Shown here one piece after another: positions 1 through 13,900 of a DNA stretch of 64,000 nucleotides. The stretch is from Oscheius dolichura (Eukaryota > Nematoda > Chromadorea > Rhabditida > Rhabditidae). The notes beneath the pieces are model-generated. The model did no database searches, was not told the DNA's origin, and worked only from the letters and a program-made list of their open reading frames with translations. The translations under genes and the position numbers were made by a program. The first letter of the stretch is position 1, and each line of letters opens with the position of its first letter. The DNA lies in contig OW051497.1 of the NCBI GenBank assembly GCA_932521035.1, positions 7,998,001 to 8,062,000 on the forward strand, given 5' to 3'.

Positions 1-3000
1 CCTTAATCCGCTTTCATTTATCCTCTTCTATTAAGTACAGACCTCCTTCTTTCTATTAGATCTACACAGTTTGTCAAAATTAGCCAAAATTGCCTTGCAT
101 CCCCCCTACGGTCTTCTACTCCCCAAATTCGTCAGCCATTTTTGGCTTGAACCGTTCCTTATGCGTCAAGGGAGAACAGTGTGTGTGTCTGTTTGCCTTG
201 GTAAAAAAACTTTTATCACCCCTTCAACACAAAAGTGTGTGTGAGTGTACGTGTGTAGAGAGAGAAAGAGTAATGTCCCCTGGTTTGAACCACACCCTCA
301 AATGTGTTGAAGGAAATCAGGCATGCATCCGCTTAATTACCTTGATGCAAATTATTTTCTTTGAAAACCTATCGTCACCCTCATCAATTACATATATTCC
401 CCTGCTTGATATGATAGAAGATCACAAGAGTCCAGCTGCACTTTTTAGGGATAAACTACACGGAAAATACGAATCCCTCCCGACTCTCTCCAATCTCTGT
501 AATCACTTTTGAAACATCACTAGCGTCACCAGAAACCTATTACCAGAAGATAAGGAAGGGAGGAAATAGTGATCTATTTCCGTTCACTATTCCCTTCTGG
601 AAAACGGAGAGAATCCCCAATAATTGCGCTGTCCTTCGCCCTGATATTGCAGCTAATCTGTACATACTTATTGCATACAGTTTGCCATTTGTAGGGGAGA
701 AAAACGCAGGCAAAAAGTTACCCCAACAGGAGGAAAGATGTCTCCTGAAGGAAGAATATTGAGGCCCTTCAAACCATCTCAAAACACTGTAATGACGTAG
801 CTACCAATTCGGTGAACAGGCGCAAACAGGCGCCGTTTTGTTTCCAAATACCTTGTCACAAGTCGCTAAAAAGACTCCGTTGCTCATCTCTATACACTTG
901 TAAAAGCCCTGTTATCAAAATTTTTCGCGTATCTTTTTTCCAATTTCTGATAGTTGGCTGTATACGGAAGGTGAGTGGCCCCTGTCGCGAATCTTTATCA
1001 CCTCCTGTTGGAACGAACGGTATTCCCGCCACTTCCGTGATGTACAGAGAGATGTGAGTATCCCCCTCCTGTGTTTTTGAAGCCCCAGCTATCAATTTAT
1101 CCTACGGCTTCAGGGAGTAATTTTTAAGAGTGCCGTAGAAAGAAAAAGGATATCGTAATCGCATTAGGAGCAGTTATTTTTTCTCGAGCGGGAAAGAGAT
1201 CCCGACCAAAATGGGGGGCTGTAGTTCCCAGTCCCCTAGATTGTATATTAGTTCCTTTTGATTTCCATTGTACCTCTCTGCGTCTAAACTTCTCTGTGTT
1301 GCCGTCTCATGTCTTTTGCCATGGATATCTGTGTAACACCGCCTCTGTTACACTGTCAGAGTCTACAACTTTAATGAGTAGATTTTATGCCTTTCTCTTC
1401 CCCGAATAATTGCCTGATTTTTCATCGGGGGATGCATCGTTGTCTTCCAAATATTTGGTTAGTAAACTATCCAACGGGGGTCTTTGAAATGGCAAAAAAT
1501 GTAGAGTAGTCTCAGAGATTTTGGATCCTCACCTAGTCTACTCAGGATGATGTGAACTAACAGATATTCCTGAATCTCCCAAAAAGTGCCACAATTTTTA
1601 AAGTGTATCTTCCCCACGCAACATTTCGTGTCTCCCGACCCGGGTTTCCAAGTCGCAGGTAATTTTTGCTCTGTTCTTGCTCTCTCAGGCCAGCTGTCCC
1701 TCTCAATCTTTCCTTATCACACCCATTTGATCCGTCGTAACAACTCAAGATTGAACATTTATCTTCCATCCCTGTTTTTTCATCTATCAGAGTGTGTAAC
1801 CTCATTTTTTTCCCGGTTGGACATGTATCTTAAAGTGTGAGAAAAAGTGTCAGAATCGTTTAATCCCGATCAAAGTGACAAAAAAAGGAAGGAAGACATT
1901 TTATCTTAATGAAGCACTGAGTGTTCCCTTCTGAAGCGGAAGAGGGGTTATGGTAAGCCCGCCCGATTGGCCTGCAATACGAGAAGGAATCGCTGTTCTC
2001 AAATGAGAAATTACCCTCTCGACACCTTGTCACCAACTTGTACAAAACCCAACTTTTTCCTTACTATCACTCTTGTTGCCGCGCGTGGATCAGAGATCAA
2101 GCATTCGCCTTTTTTCGGGAACTCTACACGCGTTCGTTCGTGTCGCATTCCGCGGGGACTCGGAAGCCGCCTCCGAATTTGCTCACCCGTTGTGATGGTA
2201 GTGCTCTTCCTTTGTAAATTGCCTACTGTTTCCTCATTATTTTGATAGTAAACATGCTCCAGGGAGCGAGTTCTCATCGCCTCTGATGCCGTCTCCCTCT
2301 CTCTTATTCCCTTCTCCCTCCAGACAATTTGTTCCCCTTGATGAAACCCAGCCGTTTTTGAGTCCGTTCCCTCCAGTCTCCATCATTCCCTCTTTTGGCT
2401 GAGTATTCTCCGTTCATTTTGTTCGTCTATAGCAGCTCGTCAGCGTCGCTTCGACGGCTCAAGATCTCATTGCCGTAGTCCAGCGTGGGCTGAAAAAAAA
2501 CGCTCAGCCCAGTGGATTACGGGCGCCGAAGGGCAGAAACCGAAGCCGCCCTCTCTCTCTCGTTCATGCACACACAAAAAAAATCTGTGAGGCTCCCCTA
2601 TTCCCCAAATAAACAAAAGAGACGCGAGTGAGAGAGAGTGAAACGTGCAAGCCATGTCACCCGCCCGTCTGGCCATAATAGTTATTTCAGTTGCTTTTAT
2701 TGAACTTTGTAATATAAGTCAAGGCAGGCAGACTTCTTAATAGATGGCTTCATTTTTCGAGATTGTATTATAGGTCTATCTCTCGCTCTCTCGGCTGAAG
2801 TGACTGATTCAGTGCGTGGTTAAGAGGTACCTTCTTTAAGACGAGGTGAAGCTCCCGGCTAATATCATCGGATAGACATAACCACTGGCCGTTCTTCTTT
2901 CTTTCTGAACCCATCTTGCCCTTTTGTACTAAAGGGAGCACTTCTTCCACGTTTGGCAGCCCATTGAGGGAGTAGAAGATGTAATCCGCTGTTTTTACGT

Positions 3001-6000
3001 ACAGCTGCACACACCTCCTGCAAGTGTCTGCGATGATGAATCATAATTCTTGATTTGATTACGACGGAAAAAAATGAATTTATGCTCATTAAAGGGCAAT
3101 TTCTTCCATTGACCAGCTCAAAAACTTACTTCAAGTTCGTCATTGAGGTTGTAGTAAGCGGCCGACCGCTTTCGCCACCTTTCGCACTCTCTCCTCTTTC
3201 GATAGTCAAAGATTACTCTTGGAGTATACGAGATGAACGGGGAGGGGGAGAACACAATTCTCCTCGTTTTTTGCCGCTCGTTCTCTCTTGAATTCTTTCC
3301 ATTTGTGATAGCAAACACCTCGAATGCAACTGTAACTTGACACCAACATTCCTGCCATACTATTTCCTGAAGTGAGCCGGACGTTACTGAGGGCGCGAAC
3401 CCTTATCGGATCTAGCAAAAAATTGAGAGAAAGACGAGCAGAGAGGAGTGCCTCTTGTCGTCTTTTGCAACAAATCGCCCACTGTTATCAGTTACACAAA
3501 CAGTCCGAGAGAACACGCATTATTTTAAGCTTGCCTCTCTCGAAAATAAACCTGGAACTCGGAGAAAAAGAGTTGATGATCTCCCGGAACCACGTTCATA
3601 CGCCGCCTGGTGGAACATGTCTCTGCGTCTTTTCTGCACCTCAGTGAACCCATTGTGAAAAGGGAGACTCCTCTGTCCCCCGCGTCCCCATATAGTTGGT
3701 TGTGTTCTTTCTTCTTCCAAACCCCACGCAGTCGGATTTACTCGCGCGCCTTTGAGGGATCGAGTCGTTGTAAAGTGCATGTTCGGTCTCGATGCGGCAG
3801 TGCAAAAAATGTCACAAATTGGATTTCGGATACGCGCGCTCTGCCGTTCCGTGGCCATGTGCACTTTGGAGTAGAGCGAGAGAGACTACTGGGCTGCCTC
3901 CAACATGTCCATAACTATGTGTCTTTGCTCGTCGAACACCCAGGGTAATTTAGTGGAAAGTAGTTGAAGTTGCGGACAGAGGGGGGAAAAGAAACATTCG
4001 GCAGGAAGAAGGCAATAAACGCCGGGGAGCGCTACCTGACTCTTGTAATTCGCTAATGAGGGAAACGGAAGAGTTAGCGCGGCGATGATCTTCCCTTATG
4101 GCGGCGTTCCCAGCTCGGAATAAATGCAAAGCAGGAAGAAATGCATCCACTCCGCACCCGCTCTTCCTCTCTTCTCACTTCCACAACCCCTCTTCTACGC
4201 AACTTGAATATAGACGATTCTAAGTAAAAACGCGTTCCGTGAGACTACTCCCCAGAGTGTCCAAGTTTCATGCAAGGGCCAGCCCCAGCCAGCCTTCTCT
4301 ACCATGCCAGTCACATTGATCTTCAGGGCAAAAACGTTCCCCGACTCCGAGGGCACACTAAGAAAAAAAACGCACGCCCATTGTGGAGTAGATAAGTCCC
4401 TGCCTGCTCATAAGCAGCCGCTTCTTTTTTGGCAGCCGCCTAACCATTGCCCCCGGCAGTCGTTCTTTTTGGTCTCAATGTCATAACCCCTTTGTTAACA
4501 ATTCCCGGGGCATATCTCTCTCGCTCCCACCTGCCTTCCCTATGCAGGGCCCCCTCGGTTCCATGCGTGATGCTACTACCCCCGAAGTTTTATCTGCTCC
4601 CGGAAAGCATAACATTAATGACCGATTAATAGGGCGGGGTACTATGAAGGGGAAGAGAGACGGACGGGAGAGACTCCAAGGAGTGAGATCACCTTTGGAA
4701 CACTTCTCTCTTTGTACGAACTTGATGCGTGTGTGGGCTGTTCGCACCATCTTTCCCTATGTTTGATCAGGGGACAATTGATGAGTGTCGCTTTTTATTA
4801 CGCTTGCTATAGGTCGGCAAAACTGTTCACCCCTGTTTTTTTTGTATGTAATCAATAGCTTAAAAATTCTGATTTTACAATCTTTCGCGCCTACGCGAAC
4901 ATCTCCGTTTCTCTCTTGACCATTACGCGAGGGCAAAGTAGTGTTTACCTTATGTTCCCTGCTGAAGTTTGCTGTGTCAATTTTAAGCTACTCGCCTTTA
5001 TAGTTTCATTCCCTTAAAACCGGGGAGGGAAAACGAATACGCTTTCCTTTTTTAACAGGACTTAAAAAAAGGAACGCATTCATTTTCGCGCCTCGCTCCA
5101 CACCGAATACGTTGCTAATCTACCTAGCGCAAAAACTACCTAATCGCATCAACGCATACTCCAATCGCCTATTGGTACCTTTTACCAGTCTTCATGACCT
5201 CTCTGTGGTACTTTCATGCTCTCTCTTAGGCTTTAACGTATTCCTTGTATCGCCCTTGGCTACCGTACTCTCCCTGACCTATTCTTCCATTGGCCTTGCC
5301 GGTCTATTCTTTGTCTTCCATTTGACATGACTAACACTCATCTTTGCTCAGTTTTCTTTTCCTGTCCTGGTCATTTATTTTACCAAAGTCAGCTGAGCCT
5401 TGCCACCCGAAGGTTTTCTTCCTCCCCACTCTGTGTCCCTCTCTCAACTGCTCAACTTCTATTGATTAACTTTCTCTCATTCAATCATGAGTTCTCTCTG
5501 GAATTTGTCACGACCTGAAATTACGACACACTGGTGGGAGACGAGGGTAACCTAAAATGTGGGCTATCAGGACTGATACCGGTTTACTCTTTTCCCTTTT
5601 GAAACGCTCACTTTTCTTGTTCTCTTGCGTCGGTCCTACTGGCATACTCTGTTCCTTTATTCTAATATTCTGCCTTGAATATTCTGAAGTCTATCTTGAG
5701 CAGCTCCTCACTCTTACTGACTCAGGTCAGGCATTCATTTTTGTGGGTGAGCGCGTTCTTTTTTTCTGTTTGCATGTGTACGTATCAGCTGTTGCGTGGC
5801 ATCTCTCTTCTCCCCCCGGTTCTCTGTTCGCGTGCGTCTCTTCCTTTTCGCACTCTTTGATCAACCGGCAAACTGTCTGCCAGCTCGGAGAGCCGAAAAA
5901 GCGCGATCGACACTTTCGGCACTCAGTCACCACTTCAACCGTTTCAAACATATGACCGGGATACGCGAAACTGGAAGACGAAACCTCTTTTCCCTGCCCC

Positions 6001-9000
6001 TGCCTTCCCGTTCCTCACTGAATTCCTAAAAAATCTCAGGAAATATATTGTAATTCACATTCTCACCACTCTCTTCTTTTGGAAGAGGAGTAAATTAATC
6101 TTTGTGCCCACTATTTGCGCATGGAGCAGGACAAAGCCCCCAGGATCCCAGGCGAGAGAGAGACACAAACGTGTGTTCCCTTCGAATTTTTTTCTGCCTA
6201 CTGGGGACACAAAGCAATCGACTTGTGGGGGTTTTTGATGTTCCGAGGAAACTCTATCACTCTAGAGTAGCGACACTGGAATATGTAGTCTAGGAGGCGA
6301 GAGAGTACAAGGATTTAAAAAGACAAATCAACGATTCCAAAATGTTCCCTCACCATGTTTACTGAAAGAGGATACGCACACCACTTTTAAACTAATGGCA
6401 ACGTTCGGGCCTTCTCATTCAGAAAAGGATGGAAGATGACTCTTTCACAGATACGAATTGTGTCGAGTAAGCTGATCTGGTTAAACGAGGGGACAGAACT
6501 CTGCCCCAATTCAGGAAGTAACATAAATCATGGGGGTGAGCCCAAAGACCGGAGGGCTTCTTTGATAGTCTCCCTCCCGCTAATATTTCCTCCCTTTCAG
6601 TGTTCCCTGGTGGTGAGAAAAGTGCATCGTGCAGTCGTTTCCCAATACACATAGTCTTGAAGATAAAAGAAATTCCTAAAGAGTGGGGGTGTTGTACCGT
6701 GTTTATACTTTCTGATGAGGGGTTGAGAAGCCCTGCGAACTGAGCTGATTCGAAGAAGAATATCACAACCGGGTTGGATCTGTTCGTGGCAGATGCGTGG
6801 TAGGAAAAAAAAGAGGCAAAAAGAGTCTAGGTTCAGCGAAACTGTCACTATGACGAACGTGGCCACCTGTGTCGATTATTAGGTTTTGATTTGTTAAGGG
6901 CGAAAACAAAAGACGCTGATTTCGTCTTGCTACGATTACAAAGTTAGCAGGAAGAGGGGAAATGCTCCCTTTAGCGTCTAGTTCTTTCTCGTCTTTCCAC
7001 CCCTAACATGGTTTAAAGCCTTCAGAGAAGAGTGAGTAGAAGATAAGAAAACAGCTGTCACAAGGTTTGCTGGCGTCAGAGTTTGTGGGAAAGAGCGGAA
7101 ACCCCGGTTCCTACGGGGTTACCGTAACACCACCCGAAAACCTTATCTGTGGGTGGAGTAATCCTAACCGGAAATAGAAATTGGCCAAAGAAAAGGCCCA
7201 AAAATTGATGAAAGCTTACAAATGGCTAGAATAAGCTTAACCCTTATCAAACGGGAGTTATCTAATGTCTACAATACACTCAGACAGGAAGGCTACACGT
7301 CACGTTTCATATTTGTAAACTTTTATCTTTTCCTCCTGGTCGATAGACAACAACTTTTTGATTATTTTGTTTATTCAACATCACAATTTCAAACGTATCT
7401 TTTAAAAATCGTCACTCTCATTCAATCTGCATCTACTTGTTGCTGCTGTCAGTAAATTTAATTCCCTATGGTCCTTTTCTCTAACCTTTCTCCATTGTCT
7501 CCAAAAAGGTAGCCTCGTCGTACTTTTTGATTTGAAGGCCTACAACTGGAAGAGTGGAGAGAGAGAAAAAAAGCTGTCCCGGGGAGGGTGGGACCACGCA
7601 TTAATGTTTCCCTGCTGGGGTCCAGGGGGCCATGAGCCAGCCGATTGTTTCACGGGGCCCTACTACTAAAAGTCTTGATATGATTCCTGACCCATCGCTG
7701 CTCCTCCAAATATTTGACGTTCCTCCCTAGTTTTCCCCTTTTTAGGCTTCTTTGTTGTCGTTCCTTTTTTGGCAGCTGGTGTGATGAAAATCGGTCTGAG
7801 TCAGTTTCCGCAAGCGAGAAATATTCTTGTTACCATTTCCCCCGCTGGTTTCGTGTAAAAGTTTAGTAATCTACGAGCAATTCTCCGAGAGAAACTGGAA
7901 ACATTTCCTCCTTTCTTTTTCTCTTCCCGGTTGCTTAAAAATGTTCCGTAGATACTCTCGGGGTCTCAAGTCTTTTTTCCTACTCGCTTCTCTCTCAGTG
8001 AGTCGGCTATTTTTGCAACACAGAGATCGAGAAAGAGAGAGAGAGAAAAGTTAGAGTGGAACGCGCTGAGCGAGTGATGAACACCCCCACTCCTGCCTTA
8101 CCCGTTTTCTGCTTCGCTTACTCCCCTCCTTAAGGCGTTCCCCATTCTGCCCTCTCTTGCTCAACCCAACATAGCCAATTGCTCGTAATATCACTCGGCT
8201 GTTTCATTATTGAGTGCTTCGGCCTCTGCGTGCAGGCCTTTTTTGCCACTCTATAGGGCGTGGTCGGCAGTTTGTTATGAATTCAGGGCCAAATGCATGT
8301 CCAATGACAGACAACGAACGCCTCAGTCAAAGTGCACGAGTGGTCCCCCAAGTCAAAATCATTCTACACTCCGCCGCGAGCAGCGACGACGGCGGGGTCT
8401 AAAGAAACACTTCCTGTGAGGAAAGAAAATGAAAGGCGGAGTACTGTAGCCATCTGAATGGGGGATTAACTTCTGGTACAAATTATTCCAAACGGAACTA
8501 AGGCAAATATCTAATTTATTCATTGAACCAGATCCAATTAATCGCGATTTTTTCTGCAACTCTTAACAAATTAGGATCCTCGAGTGGTTTCTCCTGAGAA
8601 ATTACAGTAATGAGATGTGTACTATGTGCAAATCCTAATCCAATTTAATCACTTGATCATATCACTACCTTGCAAAAGGAACCATTGTACTTTGGGGGTG
8701 TTATGGCAAAGGTGTGGGCGACTATTATCCTTTTATCAAAAGTCCGTTCAACTCAAATTATGGGCGTCCTTCAGCAAAACTACAGCTCTTAGCCAGCCCC
8801 GCAGCCTGTCACACAACCCTCTGAAGATTCCCCGAACTATTCATGTCTAGATGTCGGCCAATAGAAAGAATTAAAAGGTAATCCTAGCAAATTAACGCAA
8901 CCCGCGGGGCTTTTTCCCACTATTCCTGGTAGTAATTTACACTCCCGATTGGTTTCTTTAAGGGTGTTCTAGATCCATTTTTTTCAATTTTTCACCCCCT

Positions 9001-10905
9001 CTCCGTCCAGTCTATGACCTTTCAGAAGTGCGTGTCCGTGAACCCAGCCTCTTTTCCAACCCATTTGAGTAGAGGGAATTTGTATGTAAGCTATGTACTA
9101 AAGGTGCATAAAATGACGGGAGTTATTATTCATTGAAGCCCTCTTGCCCCTTGAAATTCTCTCTTATCAGCGAATGTGTTCTCCCAGTAAATGCCAGCAA
9201 TGGTGTTCCTTTGGCTCCGGCAAATGCTAACTCAGCTCCGTACAATTTTTGAGACTGTTGGGGGACTGTTCTCTCCCCCCGCCTGCCCGGTGTGCTATTT
9301 GTAACTGATATCTCTTCGGACCACATCCCACAAACCTTTACACAAAAAGGAGGGGATCTTTATAGAACCACTAAAGTGGCCCCAGGGGTGGATTCATTCT
9401 TGATCTGCTGGTTTCTGTACACTAGCTGTTGCCTGCCGTGCTGCTGTATTGTTCTAGGTGGGGGTGGATAGGATAATCTCTCTCATTTCTTTGAATCTAC
9501 GCATGGATGCAAAACTAATCCCATTCAGGAGGAAGGGTAAATTATGCAATCATTGGGGGTCATATAAGGAAAAAAAAACAAGGAAAATCTGGAAAGTTTT
9601 CCCCTCCTCCACCGTCATTTCGCAGAACAGCGGAATAATGAGAACTATGAACATGGTCAATCTCCCTCGGGTAGAAATGAACGCTTTTCTCATTCCTTCA
9701 AAGAAAATCCCTTTACTTCCGTCATTTCCTAATATTTAACCCTTGTTAAGAATGCCCCAATTCTTATAAAAACTCCCAAATTGATCGTAGTTTGAGATAA
9801 GACAACTCTCCTTCCAGTGGGCACATGTTTCCTTAAAGGCTCTAGATTGATAGCCGCTGTTCCCGCACAACGGTCCTTCAACTTTTAACAAACCTCACCA
9901 AATCATCTCTTACGAAAGATTGCGCTTTAATACGAAGAATTCTTAATTGTTATTACTCCGCGTAATTTCCTTATTGTTGGAACGTCGTTCACTGAAATCA
10001 GAGCCGCTAAAGTGAATTCACCTCCACGCTTTTTATCAGAATGTTTATAGTATCACTTTCGGATACCGTAACCTAGGAGATAGGCATGCAGATGGCAAAA
10101 ATTGCAAGAAGAATTATTTTGACTATGCATTGGAAACGATACTAGCATAGCTCTCGCTCCCATTGTGATTCAATCTTCCATGATTCAGAATTCTGTTTCG
10201 CGCTAGAGTAGCGTTCTTTTCATTCTCGTCTTTTTCTCTCTCACATAACAGCAAAAACACGGAAAGTCCAGTTGCACGAAGCAAACGGTTCGTATGCTCA
10301 ATTCCTGTTTTTCTTGGCTACAGTAAGCCTCTCATATCCTTATATCCTTCTTATCTAGGCTCTCCAGTTAATAGAGGTCAAAATTACAAAATGCGGTCAC
10401 TTTTGCAACGATTCCGGGAAGAAATTGGACATCTCACCCACACATTCTCGTCGAAAAAATCTCTTTCCTTTTTAACTCGGCGCTTAATCAACCCCCAGTA
10501 TAAGCCGAACATTGCACCTGCGGAAAAATAACTTCTCCCAGTTGCACCACACTCCCCTTGTAAGTCACCACTATATATTTATATCCGGTGTGGTGTTCTG
10601 TCTCACTCTGGGGCAGCCTGTCAAAAAAGGATCTTTTGGATTCTCTCCCTATAATAGATAGCCGTAATGATTGTTGTTATCATTTCAGGTCCCGTCCAGG
10701 GGGGCTATGTGGTCATCATCGGTGCTGTAGCATAAGCTCACATGTGGTTATACTCCCCTCATTACACAGTCAGTTTTTCCTAATTCCATTTTCAAAGGAT
10801 TTAATCAAGTGTAGACATGTAGAGATTGTACATTTGCCAATTGAAAAAAATCCTCCTCCCCAGTTTAATGTCCACTTTTTAGACACACTTGGCGGAGCAC
10901 ACACG
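1..10905. other. Gene-poor, pyrimidine-rich stretch upstream of capicua
   Basis: I find no exon chain here that I can support. Open frames are short, leucine/serine/cysteine-rich and not flanked by consistent splice sites. The + strand is visibly rich in C and T (repeated ctctct/ttcccc runs). That fits long introns or 5' flank of a gene read to the right, as seen in introns of + strand genes elsewhere in the window. Simple-sequence patches include GT-rich DNA near 180-262 and a GA run near 8025-8046. The block could hold upstream non-coding exons of capicua or introns of a gene starting left of the window. Confidence 0.5.
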
Positions 10906-13900
10906 ATGGACCACCACGAGTCTCCCTCAGCGGTGCGTAAGTTTTCCACCCTTGTTAGGTCTCCTCACTTTACCTCATCTTACTGTAGTTCATAATTAAT
11001 ATGTCCTATTTTTAGTCGAGTGGGTATCTTTCCTTTTCGACGGAGTTGGCGGGCAAGTCTCAAGCTGATGAGAAACCATCTATTAGTAAGTTTTGAATGG
11101 AACGGATCCCTCTCATCCTAATTTTATAGAAACCACCCCCTCTTCTGTGACATCTGTTTTAAATGCCTTTCGTTTTCCTTCTACTTCTCTTTTTAATCCT
11201 GATGTTATACGAGCACTTAATATTGCATCTAGTAATTCTCCAGGTATCCTTAACCCCTTAAGAATACAGTAACCCTTCTAGAAAACGTGATAATCCTCTC
11301 CGAATGGATAGGGACGCGAATTCTGGTACGGGTACCTGCGGGCCACTATCTTCCGGGTTCAATTAGAGCAGTTCACGATAATAGGGACTTAATTATAGTG
11401 GTAAGTGACTGTGTCTGGGTGGTACGGTAATTTCATTCATATTATAGTTAGATGACGGTGAAGAATTTCGGGTGTCAGACGCAATGAATGACGGGAGCAC
11501 TATTAACATTTTAGCTGACCAGGCGCCAAGCGCAAATACGGTAACGGTACCTAATTATAGGATAGATTAAAGAAATTACAGGTGAAAAGCAGGACGATGG
11601 TGTGTGTTCGTTTATTGTCAGAAACTAATGTCTTTCGAATTGCTGAGCTCCTAAGCATCAGCGGCAATCCATCAAAATATACAGTAAGAACATCCTCCTT
11701 ACTGATTAATTGGCATTTTTAGGTACGCGTTACACCGACGGGTGAGATGAGTACGGTGACAAGAGCCCACATCCGGCTCTTGAGGCCTCCATGGTACGAG
11801 GAACTCGTCGCTTTACAAGAAGCACGTAGCAGCACGGAAGCGGGGTATATATACTTTTCATATTCACGTACAATCTGTACTTCAATTTATTTAAAACGCC
11901 CGTATAGAAGGAAGCCAGCCTCTCTCAGACAAGTGATTTCAGCTCAACCGCAAGTACACCTTTGCATACTTTAATGGGATCACCTCTTCCAACTGGAAAT
12001 CCGTTAACGGGTGGATTACAGCTGAACCCGGAAACATTGCTCCTCTTAATGAGACAACGATCTCAAGCTGCACAGTTACAACAACAGAGGAATAGGTTAG
12101 GATTCGTGGAACGACATGACAGGTGCCATTTTTAGCTTGACTATGCCTGAAACGCCTACGGTAGTTTCCAAGAAATCAAGTAGTGCAGATTCAGACGAAG
12201 AGCGACAGTCCATGCAGGTGAAATACTATATCAGCTGTGTACAATGCACATTTTCAGAGGCGGAAGTCATCTCTCTCCCAGGATATGATGCCCTTCCCCA
12301 TGTTGCAGCCTCCCCCGGCTAGCAGAGTCTTCGTCCCGCCACAGGAGAGCTTCGACGAGGAAGGACTTGGCGGGGGATATAACAACCTACCACCTGTAAA
12401 GATATCTAAAATTAGTTAGACGAACTTCTTCTTAGGCCCGGTACAAGAAAGGAGAAATCGTCACGACTCCGAATGGCATCAGGAAGAAGTTCAATGGTAA
12501 ACAGTGGAGAAGGCTTTGTTCTAAGCAAGGGTGCAATAAGGTACATAAATAGAATATAAAAGGGCTGATCGTCAGCCAAAGTCACACGGTGGATCTTGGT
12601 ATCCCTGCGTCATAATCTTATGCCAAAATTCTTCCTATATAAAGGCTGGTTATAATTTGAAATCCGGCATAGCACTGCACAAAGGGGTCCTCTAACGTGT
12701 CTAATAGGATTTCCAGCATTCTTCAGTTGAAGTTTGAGGCTTCTTCAGATCATTATAATCCCAAATTTTAATACATTACGGTCTGTGAACGTACTGTTCA
12801 TGTAGCGAGAGGGAGAGTGTGGGTAATTCCATAGGAGAGCACGTTTATTACAAAATCAAATGAAGAACCATTCTAAAGTATGCCTGATACAAAAATTGAG
12901 ATTACCAACTTATCTGCTAGTCCGGAAGTGCTTAACTTTATACTTTGTGCCTAACCGTTCCCAGCTCAAAGACTTTTAAGTTCAAGGATGTACTGATGTA
13001 TCATATTTCCTCATTTTGTTATACCGCGAGAATTGTTTGCGTCCGTGGGGAGACCCCGTCTATTTTAGCTACCAACACTTTTGATCTTTTTTTGCAGGAG
13101 TCTCAACGACGTGGTTTTTGTTCGCGACACCTTTCCCTCAAGGCAAAACCAGGACAATCTGAAGAGATCTCTCCAGGAAGTAGTTCAGGTAAGTGACATC
13201 TGTCCTCCACCGCACCTGCCTTTCCCTGATAATTAATCTATATCTTTTTTTCCCGCTCTCACAAGTTGATTCGAACAAAAGTTGTATAGTTTTTTGTGTA
13301 GGCTATTGTTTTAACGTTACGAATGGGTTGGCGAATGAAGACGGTTTCTTTTCACCCAGGCGCAATGCACATTCAAAAGCGGATCCATTCAGACAGTCAT
13401 CCCGATCGTACCATAAAGTGTCAATTGTCTTGGTTACTGACTCTCATCAGCCCACGTCCTTACCCCAGCAGCTGCCGTTGCCCCTGATTATCTTAGCCAT
13501 TTAGGTACGACTACCATGGATTGGTCGGTTGCTAATGAAGCGGAGGATCGAAAGCCTGACTTAACGGAAATACCAATTTACAGACCCGCAGGTGCTTGTT
13601 AGCGTCGTCATGTTAGCAAAGTCGATCATATTTCAGCTTTGCCAATGACTACTACACTGCCAACACCCACACAGCCTTTATTTCCAGCGCCCAAGTTTGC
13701 CACATCCACCAGTGCAGCTTCCAGTCTTCTTGACGACGTACGGAATCAATCTGTTGGTTTTCTCTACTTCCCTCTTGAAGGTTACGGTATTCAGGTGCTC
13801 TTACCAGTAGCCCTGAGGTCTCAAGAAGCTTCCAATCTGCTGCAATCCACCTTGATGAGCAATTCGCTTCTGGGAGGAGGGCTGAACCCGTTAATCAACC

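Noticed and set aside
90-6029. Several open frames of 60-140 codons in the first 6 kb
   Set aside because: Composition is dominated by Leu/Ser/Cys/Phe from pyrimidine-rich DNA; no start context, splice pattern or family motif.
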